This document shows positions 1 through 5,930 of a DNA stretch of 6,222 bases, piece by piece. The translations under genes were made by a program, and so were the position numbers. The notes below the pieces were generated by a model. That model was not told the origin of the DNA. It saw only the letters and a list, made by a program, of their open reading frames with translations, and made no database searches. The stretch's first letter is position 1, and each line of letters opens with the position of its first letter. The stretch comes from Legionellales bacterium (lineage in GTDB: Bacteria > Pseudomonadota > Gammaproteobacteria > Berkiellales > Berkiellaceae): positions 1 to 6,222 of the forward strand of contig JAHFQF010000142.1 in NCBI GenBank assembly GCA_023266435.1, in the 5' to 3' direction.

Positions 1-301
1 TCGCTGAAAATTGGCTATCAGTGGGACTTAAAGTTACTGCACCAACGTTACCTTTGTCCGCATACATAGCAGTGTCAATGCCATAGTCGGATTCTGTTGC
101 AGACCAACCGCCAGCTGACATGAAGTATTCAGCGGCTTGAGTTTTGATAGCGCCTAATACGTTGACGGATTCTGTAGCGCGTGCTTTTTTAGTGTAATCT
201 TGATAAGCAGGCACAGCAATTGCGGCAAGAATACCAATAATCGCGACTACTATCATTAACTCAATTAAGGTAAAACCTTTTTGAGTGGTACGGGTTTTCA
301 T
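1..301 (-). CDS. pilA: Type IV major pilin, PilA/PilE-like (C-terminal part beyond the window edge)
   Basis: Structural subunit of type IV pili, inserted in the inner membrane and then polymerised into the fibre. The first 100 codons are present; the 3' end lies off the left edge. The start is MKTRTTQKG followed by FTLIELMIVVAIIGILAA. This is a short basic leader ending in Gly9, the prepilin peptidase (PilD) cleavage point, then Phe as mature residue 1, the invariant Glu at mature +5 and the hydrophobic alpha1 stem. The next part (VPAYQDYTKKARATESV) is typical of gammaproteobacterial major pilins. The ATG at 301 is set by an AGGAG at 311-315, nine bases upstream. A sigma-54 promoter lies at 344-359, which fits PilS/PilR control as known for pilA. 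The motif identifies a class III-signal pilin with certainty; calling it the major pilin rests on the leader, the extended N-terminal match and the promoter, and a minor pilin cannot be fully excluded without the C-terminal disulfide region. Confidence 0.93.
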   Translation of the reverse strand, partial: MKTRTTQKGFTLIELMIVVAIIGILAAIAVPAYQDYTKKARATESVNVLGAIKTQAAEYFMSAGGWSATESDYGIDTAMYADKGNVGAVTLSPTDSQFSA

Positions 302-310
302 GATGTCTGA

Positions 311-315
311 CTCCT
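311..315 (-). promoter_or_regulatory. Ribosome binding site of the pilin gene
   Basis: AGGAG on the minus strand, nine bases before the ATG at 301. It fixes the start that gives the nine-residue pilin leader. Confidence 0.8.
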
Positions 316-343
316 GAGTTTGTTAAATGATCAATATAGTTAA

Positions 344-359
344 GGCAAAATGAGTGCCA
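344..359 (-). promoter_or_regulatory. Sigma-54 (RpoN) -24/-12 promoter of the pilin gene
   Basis: On the minus strand the sequence reads TGGCAC, five bases, then TTGC, an exact match to the RpoN consensus core. The -24 GG is at 358-357 and the -12 GC at 346-345, which puts the start of transcription near 334 and gives a leader of about 33 bases before the ATG. In Pseudomonas and relatives pilA is transcribed by RpoN with the activator PilR, so type of promoter and gene agree. Confidence 0.88.
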
Positions 360-447
360 ATCTAATAAAAATTATTATAAATCAATGATATACGGAAATC
401 CCCTATGCTTTTTAGAGGATAACTCCCCGCACTCTTCAGGGGGCAAA

Positions 448-476
448 CTGACCATTTGGTAAGGCGATCTTACAAT
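448..476 (+). promoter_or_regulatory. Possible sigma-70 promoter for the amino-acid permease
   Basis: CTGACC at 448-453 (four of six to TTGACA), a 17-base spacer and TACAAT at 471-476 (five of six to TATAAT). Transcription would begin near 483, leaving a leader of about 110 bases before the preferred ATG at 595. It sits back to back with the pilin promoter in the divergent intergenic region. This is a consensus match only. Confidence 0.38.
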
Positions 477-594
477 ATGGGTACTTTATGTCAACTGGAT
501 TAGGTTGAATTAGTTTTGAGTAAAACTATTGAAACATAAGGCGAATCATGTTAAGTTAAAAAGCTCAATTTTGAAGATAGTTAGGTATGATGCT

Positions 595-1869
595 ATGCAG
601 AATGTGATGACAGCCGATGTCAAAGAAAAATGTAGCTGGAATGGTGCTGCGGACAATTCTGTAAACTCCATTTGGATCTTGAGCTTGTTTGGCACAGCCA
701 TTGGAGCAGGTATTCTATTTCTACCCATTACTGCCGGGTTGATGGGGTTTATTCCGCTCCTTTGTTTAACCCTGCTGTTGGCCCCAGCGACTTATTTGGC
801 GCATTATTTTTTAACTGAATTCATCCTTACCTCTAAATTATCTCAAGCACAATTAACAACAACGGTTGCCGAACATTTTGGCGAAAGATTTGGGCGTATT
901 TTCAATTGGTTATTTTTCTTTTCCATATTCCCCATCTTATTAATTTATGGCATTGGATTAACCAACACAATTAATAATTTGATGATTAATCAATTAGGCT
1001 ATCCTCCATGCCCCCGCTGGTTGTTGAGTTTAGGAATTTCTAGCGTGTTGAGTTTAATTATCCTATTTGGTTCACAGCTCATGCTAAGGGTCTGTACTTG
1101 GGTGACTTATCCTTTGATTATCTTCATGTTTGGAATTTCTGTTTATTTAATTCCGCATTGGAATGCTTCGACATTTTTTAGTGAAATGGCAATCACGCCC
1201 TCAATAAAAAATATGTGGTTATTTCTACCGCTGTTTATTTTTTCCTTTAATCACAGTCCGGCTATCTCTAAATTTGCCTCAGCCATGAAAAATCATTACC
1301 AATCAGATGCGCTGCGGAAAAGCCGATTTGTTTTGTTAACCTCCAATACCATTATGCAGTTTTTTGTATTATTCTTTGTTGTTTCCTGTATTTTGGCGTT
1401 AACCCCCTCAGAGATGTTATTAGCAAAGCAGCAAAATATTTCTGTGTTGTCTTTTTTCGCCAATAAATTAAACCTGCCATTTTTCACTTTGATTGGCTCT
1501 TTTGTGGCTTTAACCGCCATTTTTTCTTCCTTCTTAGGACATTATTTCGGTGCTTTTGAAGGGTTGAAAAGCATTGTAGCAACCACAGTCTGTCCTCGTT
1601 ATTCACAAGTACAACCTAAGCGTGTGAATGGTTTAATTCATCTGATGATTTTTCTGAGTGTATGGACGGTAAGCACACTGAACCCTAACATTTTGACCAT
1701 GATCTCTACACTATGCGGGCCTTTTATTGCGTTCATTTTGTTTATTTTGCCTAGCATAGCACTCTTGAAATTTAGTCAAAATAATCCTACTAAGAAACGT
1801 CTGTTGGTGTTTTCACTCGGTATAGGCATGCTCACCGCATTGACTAGCATGACTTATCTCATGAACTAG
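595..1869 (+). CDS. HAAAP-family amino-acid permease, serine/threonine type (SdaC/TdcC-like)
   Basis: Inner-membrane secondary transporter expected to import serine and/or threonine with H+ or Na+. Of 424 residues, nearly all form about eleven hydrophobic segments. Hallmarks shared with TdcC and SdaC are LFGTAIGAGILFLP at residues 31-44 (the first membrane segment with its flexible GAG), TVAEHFG before the third segment, IYGIGLTNT, FSFNHSPAIS near 216-225 (FSFNFSPIVS in TdcC), LGHYFGAFEGL near 314-324, and NPNIL near 363. Length fits the family (SdaC 429, TdcC 443). The frame is open back to a TTG at 529, giving 22 more residues (MKHKANHVKLKS...) that do not resemble the family. I prefer ATG 595, which has a weak AGG nine bases upstream; ATG 607 is another option. 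No serine or threonine dehydratase lies beside it, so the substrate is inferred from the family; a YhaO/YhjV-type relative with other specificity is possible. Confidence 0.85.
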   Translation: MQNVMTADVKEKCSWNGAADNSVNSIWILSLFGTAIGAGILFLPITAGLMGFIPLLCLTLLLAPATYLAHYFLTEFILTSKLSQAQLTTTVAEHFGERFGRIFNWLFFFSIFPILLIYGIGLTNTINNLMINQLGYPPCPRWLLSLGISSVLSLIILFGSQLMLRVCTWVTYPLIIFMFGISVYLIPHWNASTFFSEMAITPSIKNMWLFLPLFIFSFNHSPAISKFASAMKNHYQSDALRKSRFVLLTSNTIMQFFVLFFVVSCILALTPSEMLLAKQQNISVLSFFANKLNLPFFTLIGSFVALTAIFSSFLGHYFGAFEGLKSIVATTVCPRYSQVQPKRVNGLIHLMIFLSVWTVSTLNPNILTMISTLCGPFIAFILFILPSIALLKFSQNNPTKKRLLVFSLGIGMLTALTSMTYLMN

Positions 1870-1886
1870 ATTTTAACCGCCTCCAA

Positions 1887-1918
1887 AAAGCGCATCTGTG
1901 ACTTGAGCAGTGCGCTTT
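1887..1918. terminator. Hairpin terminator shared by the convergent permease and tpm genes
   Basis: Perfect 8-bp arms AAAGCGCA (1887-1894) and TGCGCTTT (1911-1918), extended inward by a CTG/CAG pairing. Read on the minus strand the stem is followed by five T, a good intrinsic terminator for tpm, whose stop codon touches the stem. On the plus strand the following tract (CATTTCA) is a weaker T-run, so termination of the permease transcript is less sure. Confidence 0.72.
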
Positions 1919-2574
1919 CATTTCAAAGCGAGCAAAAAGGCATGCTCTGTAGCGTCACTGAGTCCTCTCTTTCGAAGATGCTCAGGTATCTTCTGAATTG
2001 GGTTGTCATACAGTAAGTCGATGTGCAAATAGGTTCCATATAGGGTTTCTATTTCATTTCTGTCCACAGAAAAAGGTGGTCCTGGCATTTCTGATTGGTT
2101 ATAGACTGTTGTGATGAGTAAAATCTTTGTGGAGGGGCATAACAAGGAAATCAAATAGTCCACATAACGACGGCGTAGTGTTGCAGGTAATGCAATCAAT
2201 GCAGCTCGATCATAGACTGCAGTGATATCACCAATCAGCGCTTTATTCAGCTGAAAAAAGTCACTGGCATAGAGTGTAATATTTTCACTTTGAAAAATGG
2301 TATGGCTTTCTGTTTGGATAGTTTTAACAGGGAGATTATAGTCACTGAAAAACGATTCACACGCCATCAAACTGAGCTCTACACCAATCACATGATAGCC
2401 TTGCTGTATGAGCCAAAGCATATCAATGCTCTTACCACATAAAGGCACAAAAACACGATCACCTGGTTGTAAGTTTAATGTATGGCAATAACGTTGTAGT
2501 AATTGGTTAGGTTGTAATTGATTAAAACCAATCTCGTGAGCGTTCCATTTTTGATGCCAATAAGAGTTTTCCAT
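1918..2574 (-). CDS. tpm: Thiopurine S-methyltransferase (bacterial TPMT)
   Basis: Cytoplasmic SAM-dependent enzyme that methylates thiol groups of thiopurines; bacterial members are also known to methylate selenium and tellurium compounds. The 218-residue product has the usual length of the bacterial family (about 217-218). Visible motifs are WHQKW at residues 6-10, NEIG-like HEIGF at 13-17, the SAM-binding segment RVFVPLCGKSIDMLWL at 40-55, the acidic strand end GVELS at 64-68, DFFQL at 105-109, YDRAALIALP at 121-130 and the GPPF loop at 165-168. The start is ATG 2574, because GGTGA lies eight bases upstream and the protein then begins MENSYWHQKW as in homologues. An in-frame ATG at 2604 would add ten residues but has no ribosome binding site. 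The gene is monocistronic as far as can be seen, with a tRNA and its terminator upstream and a hairpin terminator at the stop codon. The physiological substrate is not shown by context. Confidence 0.95.
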   Translation of the reverse strand: MENSYWHQKWNAHEIGFNQLQPNQLLQRYCHTLNLQPGDRVFVPLCGKSIDMLWLIQQGYHVIGVELSLMACESFFSDYNLPVKTIQTESHTIFQSENITLYASDFFQLNKALIGDITAVYDRAALIALPATLRRRYVDYLISLLCPSTKILLITTVYNQSEMPGPPFSVDRNEIETLYGTYLHIDLLYDNPIQKIPEHLRKRGLSDATEHAFLLALK

Positions 2575-2582
2575 TATGCGTT

Positions 2583-2587
2583 TCACC
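2583..2587 (-). promoter_or_regulatory. Ribosome binding site that decides the tpm start
   Basis: GGTGA on the minus strand, eight bases before ATG 2574. It lies inside the ten-codon extension that the alternative start at 2604 would use, which argues for the shorter protein. Confidence 0.65.
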
Positions 2588-2671
2588 AATGAGAAGCATT
2601 TCAATTGAAGCGAAGCATTCGACTAGGATGCCGCCAAAAATATTAAAATGTTTGCACTTAATGCCTAACAG

Positions 2672-2689
2672 AAACAACTATTCTAGTTG
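2672..2689 (-). terminator. Probable terminator of the tRNA-Thr transcript
   Basis: Just after the CCA end, the minus strand reads CAACTA-GAA-TAGTTG (2689-2675), a perfect 6-bp stem with a three-base loop, followed by TTTCTGTT. The stem is AT-rich and so moderately weak, but position right behind the tRNA supports the call. Confidence 0.5.
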
Positions 2690-2693
2690 GCTT

Positions 2694-2769
2694 TGGTGCC
2701 GAAGAGCGGAATCGAACCGCTGGCCTACTGATTACGAATCAGTTGCTCTACCGACTGAGCTACTTCGGC
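2694..2769 (-). tRNA. tRNA-Thr, anticodon CGT
   Basis: 76-nt cloverleaf on the minus strand with encoded CCA. The acceptor stem is GCCGAAG/CTTCGGC, the D arm is GCTC...GAGC, and the anticodon stem is ACTGA/TCAGT around the loop TTCGTAA. Anticodon CGT reads the threonine codon ACG. The T arm is AGCGG-TTCGATT-CCGCT and the discriminator base is A. The layout closely resembles the E. coli tRNA-Thr(CGT). It lies between the monooxygenase and tpm genes and has its own promoter. Confidence 0.97.
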
Positions 2770-2782
2770 ACAGATTTTCGAA

Positions 2783-2811
2783 AGTATATACAGCTCGCTG
2801 CGTGGATTCAA
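2783..2811 (-). promoter_or_regulatory. Sigma-70 promoter of tRNA-Thr
   Basis: On the minus strand: TTGAAT (2811-2806), a 17-base spacer, then TATACT (2788-2783, five of six to TATAAT). The predicted start is near 2776, only a few bases before the mature 5' end at 2769. The position, spacing and strong -10 make this a convincing private promoter, independent of the upstream monooxygenase gene. Confidence 0.68.
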
Positions 2812-2846
2812 GCGAGAGGGCGTGTCGCTATGCAAATCATAAAATT

Positions 2847-4040
2847 CTAGAATATCGGTTGCTCTTTTTTTCGTGTCATATGAGCGGATAACTCTTGTAG
2901 TGGATTGCGAGCCAGTAATTGCCTCCAACCTTGTACATTCAATGGGCCGTTTTCGCGAATTTTTTGGTAGAGAGCAGGTAACTTCTGTTGATCAAGATTA
3001 ATCAGAAGTTTCATTGGTCCGTCTGAGGCAGTTGTAATCCAATTAATCGGCTCACTTCTTAGCTGTGCATACTGAGAAAACGCTTTTTCTATAGAGCAAT
3101 GCTGAAGTAGCGTAGACAATATAATGGCGTCTTCCAAGGCACAAGCGGCTCCTTGCTGTAGCATGGGCGAACAAGCATGACTTGCATCACCAATGAGTGC
3201 GGCTCTGCCTGAGGTAAATACGGGTTGAGCAACAGATCGTAATCGGCCAGGAATAATTTCTGAATTTTTAGGTAGTCTGCCTAACAAGGTTTTGGCGATA
3301 CTGCCATAATGACCAAACTGTTGAGTCAATGTACTTTGATGGTCAGAAGCCTGTGTATGTAAATTATCTGGATCAAGAGCATGGGCATAACAATACACGG
3401 TATCTTTACTCATAGGGTATGCCATAAAAACATCTTGCCCACCTAATAAGTAAGTGGGTTGTAAATCATGAGTAGGGTAGGGACTTATCCATCTCCATAT
3501 AGACACACCTAAGTCAGCCAAAGGTTGCTGTGTAAAGGCTAGCTGACGTACAGTAGAATGCACACCATCAGCACCAATCACTGCACTGAATGCTGTCTGT
3601 TTCAGCGTTGGTTCATTAAATGTGACTAAAACTCCATTTTGCGTTTGCGAGATGTGCTTAATTGTAGTATTGAAATGAATAGGCTCATTTAACCCTTCAT
3701 ATAAAATTTCGTGCAGTTGATGTCGATGTAATGCAACGAATTGATCTGTATTTAAAGGTGCTTCTAATAAAGAAGCTTTACTGAGCGTTGCACCTGCAGC
3801 ATCTGTATAAATGATGGTATCAACGGGATGAGCATGACGTTCTATCGCACTGGCTAAACCTAAGAAGCGTAACGCGCGCATTGCATTGGCTGGTAAAGCG
3901 ATGCCAGTGCCTTCGGCGGTTAACTGTGATCTTTTTTCAATCAGCGTAAAAGGGATTTTTGCTTTTTTCAGTTGTCTGGCGAATGCTAAGCCTGCAATTC
4001 CAGCACCTGAAATGAGTATAGGCAGAGAAGTTTTGAACAT
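2847..4040 (-). CDS. FAD-dependent class A monooxygenase (aromatic-ring hydroxylase type)
   Basis: Cytoplasmic flavoprotein of the PHBH/UbiH fold, expected to use NAD(P)H and O2 to hydroxylate a small, probably aromatic or heterocyclic, compound. The 397-residue product shows all three family signatures: the N-terminal Rossmann motif GAGIAG at 12-17 with Glu35 ending the second strand (ribose contact); the DG motif in GADGVHSTVR at 156-165; and the GD motif in ALIGDASHACSPMLQQGAACALEDA at 281-305, where Asp285 contacts the FAD ribityl chain. Arg106 in LHRHQLHEIL is the usual FAD-contacting arginine. There is no separate NAD(P)H domain, as is normal for class A. The start ATG 4040 gives the motif at the expected distance, though the upstream ribosome binding site (AAGAAA-like) is poor. 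It resembles the salicylate-hydroxylase/HpxO/zeaxanthin-epoxidase side of the superfamily. No catabolic neighbours reveal the substrate, and a ubiquinone-pathway role is not supported. Confidence 0.87.
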   Translation of the reverse strand: MFKTSLPILISGAGIAGLAFARQLKKAKIPFTLIEKRSQLTAEGTGIALPANAMRALRFLGLASAIERHAHPVDTIIYTDAAGATLSKASLLEAPLNTDQFVALHRHQLHEILYEGLNEPIHFNTTIKHISQTQNGVLVTFNEPTLKQTAFSAVIGADGVHSTVRQLAFTQQPLADLGVSIWRWISPYPTHDLQPTYLLGGQDVFMAYPMSKDTVYCYAHALDPDNLHTQASDHQSTLTQQFGHYGSIAKTLLGRLPKNSEIIPGRLRSVAQPVFTSGRAALIGDASHACSPMLQQGAACALEDAIILSTLLQHCSIEKAFSQYAQLRSEPINWITTASDGPMKLLINLDQQKLPALYQKIRENGPLNVQGWRQLLARNPLQELSAHMTRKKEQPIF

Positions 4041-4105
4041 GATGAGATTTTTTCTTAATCAAACTTGAGCTCAGAGTCTGGAAGTGAGTGAAATCAAAAG
4101 TGGAA

Positions 4106-4130
4106 CAAATGAAGGGGGCATCCCCCTCAT
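4106..4130 (-). terminator. Intrinsic terminator after the solute-binding protein gene
   Basis: GGGGG (4126-4122) and CCCCC (4118-4114) flank a three-base loop, and the stem extends by ATGA/TCAT with one bulged base; TTTGTT follows on the minus strand. It begins only a few bases after the TAA stop. It separates this gene from the monooxygenase, which must then have its own promoter or depend on read-through; I could not find a convincing promoter at 4041-4105. Confidence 0.7.
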
Positions 4131-4132
4131 CA

Positions 4133-4867
4133 TTAAGGGGTTTTGTTGAGAGGAAAACCTTTGGTTGTAAGGAATTCATTCAGTTCATCTAACAAATCAT
4201 GATCGCCTTCATACACAACAAAGACCAACTCTTCTTTTTGACCGGAGACAAAATCATGTGTATCAATCACTAGCGTGTCTGCTGGTGCAGCTTTCTTAGC
4301 GGTGACATAAATGCCTTCGGCGATTGCATCTACTTTGCCTTGATTGAAAAGCTCATAGAGTTCAGTGCGATGCTTTACTAAAACAATGTCTACGCCACTG
4401 GGAGCGCGATTTCTGAGATCAAGTTCAGACGTGGTGCCTGATAAAACACCCACACGATGTCCAACGAAATCTTTAATGGTTTTAAAGCGGCTAGTATCTT
4501 TTGCATGAATACGGAGCGCACGGGTTTCTTCTAGATAAGGTTTGCTCCATTTTGCGCCTTTGATCTTACGCTCTGGTAGTGCACTGACGCCTGTAGCAAC
4601 AACGTCTACTTGGCCTTTGGCAGCTAATTCCCACGCTTTATCAAAAGGTACTGTCACATAATGCACAACTAAACCATTCTCCATTGCAAAGGCTTGGAAA
4701 AATTCATTGGTCCAAGTCATGGTTGGAATTTCTTGATTTGGAAGATCGGTAACAGCTACGGTTAGCACACCACGAAGCGTTGTTTTTACTTCCATATTTT
4801 TCGCATGTGTAGAGAAAGCTAAGCTGGCAACCAGCGTAATTAAAAGCAAAGACCAGATTTTTTTCAT
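4133..4867 (-). CDS. Periplasmic solute-binding protein, amino-acid type (SBP_bac_3 family)
   Basis: Secreted binding protein of the family that serves polar amino-acid ABC importers. The 244-residue precursor begins MKKIWSLLLITLVASLAFS with a cleavage site after THA (residue 22), a typical Sec signal with no lipobox. The mature part starts with the usual RGVLTVAV strand (32-39). Further family marks are PFDKAW near 74-79, GQVDVVATGVSALPERKIKGAKWSKPY at 85-111 (Arg100 aligns with the ligand-carboxylate-binding arginine), GHRVGVLSGTTSE at 136-148 and GKVDAIAEG at 177-185 (Asp180 at the place of the amino-group ligand). The start is ATG 4867 because AGGGGA lies nine bases upstream; the in-frame TTG at 4876 would abut that site. 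No permease or ATPase gene is next to it, so it is an orphan. It may share an importer encoded elsewhere or have a sensing role. The ligand cannot be named. Confidence 0.87.
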   Translation of the reverse strand: MKKIWSLLLITLVASLAFSTHAKNMEVKTTLRGVLTVAVTDLPNQEIPTMTWTNEFFQAFAMENGLVVHYVTVPFDKAWELAAKGQVDVVATGVSALPERKIKGAKWSKPYLEETRALRIHAKDTSRFKTIKDFVGHRVGVLSGTTSELDLRNRAPSGVDIVLVKHRTELYELFNQGKVDAIAEGIYVTAKKAAPADTLVIDTHDFVSGQKEELVFVVYEGDHDLLDELNEFLTTKGFPLNKTP

Positions 4868-4876
4868 AGTTATCAA

Positions 4877-4882
4877 TCCCCT
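4877..4882 (-). promoter_or_regulatory. Ribosome binding site deciding the solute-binding protein start
   Basis: AGGGGA on the minus strand, nine bases before ATG 4867 and directly against the alternative TTG at 4876, which it rules out on spacing. Confidence 0.72.
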
Positions 4883-4908
4883 TTGTAATAAAGTACAATA
4901 AAGATAGT

Positions 4909-4937
4909 ATGCTAAATTATCGGATTCATATTGTCAA
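4909..4937 (-). promoter_or_regulatory. Sigma-70 promoter of the solute-binding protein gene
   Basis: A perfect -35 TTGACA (4937-4932), a 17-base spacer and TAGCAT (4914-4909, four of six). Transcription would start near 4902, about 35 bases before ATG 4867. The -35 box lies inside the last codons of the upstream gene, whose TGA is at 4928-4926. Confidence 0.62.
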
Positions 4938-5930
4938 TTTTTTTGCGCCAGCAGCTGGTGGAGGACGCCGAGCGTGAGTTGGTCCTTCAACACAAACCCA
5001 ATCTGATAAGTCCGGATCCTGTGACGGTAGAAGATGGGTAGAGGCTTGTCTGTCTTGCTGGGTAGTGCTACGCAATTTTTCGGTGTTGTGAGCAGCGGCA
5101 GAGGGATGTCTTGTGTCGCTCCGCATGGCAGCTCTTCGAAAGGTGAGGTCTGGAGGGGGAGGCGCTCTCAGTGCAAGCCCCATCTCTGTAATCAGGGGAT
5201 CGAGTTGGACTGAGTGGGTTGCTGTGCCCTGCGTATTTGTGGGGATCTGCACTGATTTTGCGGAGTGCTGCTTGATGCGATGTTGCTGGGTGTCAGCTGG
5301 TCTCGCAGGGATCTGTTTTGTGCTGCGGTGTTGGCTATCAGATGAGCCTACCTTGGCTATAGGAGCCTGTTGCCGGGCACTCTCTAATAGTTTCGCAGGT
5401 GCTTGTGGCTCTGTGAGATGTTGTTGCAGTGTATCTGTTAATATCAGGCCGGTGTGGTCAGTGGTTCGGGGCCTGAGTGTGTGCCTTGTTTCTGAGATGC
5501 TTGGGGGCGCAGGCATTTTTGTGTCGTCGATTTTTTTATTTTTATGAGAGCTTACCAGCCATTCTATAGTTTTATTAACAATACGACCTGACATTTGAAA
5601 TGGCATGTAAAAAGGCATTAAATAATAAATCCAATGATCAGTTTTTGAAGAGCGCTGATGTTGCTCTCTTGCAGAAGATTGTGCTTGAATCATCATGAGT
5701 GGGAAATAGAAAAAAAGTAGCCCATAGATAATCTCACCGTCTAGTCCTGCAATCCCTTTCATCACGAGGTAGTATTCTGCAGCTGCCATTGGCAAACCAT
5801 AAGCCAAATGAAACGCTGGGTTTTCAGCCATGATAATCGCTTGATCGGTAGCAGAGTGTCCAAGTGTGCTGAAGTAATACTCATGGGTTGAGTAGCTATA
5901 GAGATAGGCTAACATGCATAAATAGAGCAC
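4926..5930 (-). CDS. Unrecognised protein: hydrophobic N-terminal part plus long disordered tail; probably 5'-truncated by an IS
   Basis: I do not recognise this family. The 334 residues from GTG 5930 fall into two parts. Residues 1-126 are rich in Tyr, Phe, Leu and Met, with hydrophobic stretches near 1-13, 42-60, 66-82 and 100-118 (for example EIIYGLLFFYFPLMMIQ), suggesting membrane association. Residues 134-334 are low-complexity and polar, rich in Gln, Thr, Ser, Pro, Ala, Arg and His, and almost certainly disordered. Near the C-terminus is a lone hydrophobic motif, DPDLSDWVCVEG (Trp311), before a basic RRPPPAAGAKKLTI end. Neither GTG 5930 nor the next ATG at 5915 has a ribosome binding site. 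The frame is open up to the IS3 end at 5946 and nine codons into it, so the true start was probably lost to the insertion. The tail region is about 55% GC, above its neighbours. That it was a coding gene is likely from the two-part architecture and length; whether it is still expressed is doubtful. Confidence 0.6.
   Translation of the reverse strand: MLYLCMLAYLYSYSTHEYYFSTLGHSATDQAIIMAENPAFHLAYGLPMAAAEYYLVMKGIAGLDGEIIYGLLFFYFPLMMIQAQSSAREQHQRSSKTDHWIYYLMPFYMPFQMSGRIVNKTIEWLVSSHKNKKIDDTKMPAPPSISETRHTLRPRTTDHTGLILTDTLQQHLTEPQAPAKLLESARQQAPIAKVGSSDSQHRSTKQIPARPADTQQHRIKQHSAKSVQIPTNTQGTATHSVQLDPLITEMGLALRAPPPPDLTFRRAAMRSDTRHPSAAAHNTEKLRSTTQQDRQASTHLLPSQDPDLSDWVCVEGPTHARRPPPAAGAKKLTI

Noticed and set aside
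425..443. CCCC...GGGG hairpin-like sequence in the pilin/permease intergenic region
   Set aside because: Only four to five pairs with a ten-base loop, no T-run on either strand; not enough for a terminator or operator call.
529..557. TTGAAA plus TAAGTT as a second permease promoter
   Set aside because: The -10 matches only three of six positions, weaker than the candidate at 448-476.
2589..2891. Plus-strand 100-residue frame across the tRNA
   Set aside because: It contains RAESNRWPTDYESVALPTELLRH, the well-known false translation of an antisense tRNA; the tRNA itself explains the conservation.
2725..2928. Minus-strand 67-residue frame ending in the tRNA
   Set aside because: Covers half of the tRNA (EVAQSVEQLIRNQ is the tRNA translation) and the end of the monooxygenase gene in another frame.
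3937..4179. Minus-strand 80-residue frame between the binding protein and the monooxygenase
   Set aside because: Overlaps both genes out of frame and runs through the terminator hairpin.
5113..5547. Plus-strand 144-residue frame antisense to the unknown gene
   Set aside because: Rich in Cys, Trp, Gly and Val with no domain or ribosome binding site; open because of the G+T-rich strand composition. The minus-strand frame is longer and has a more protein-like two-part architecture.
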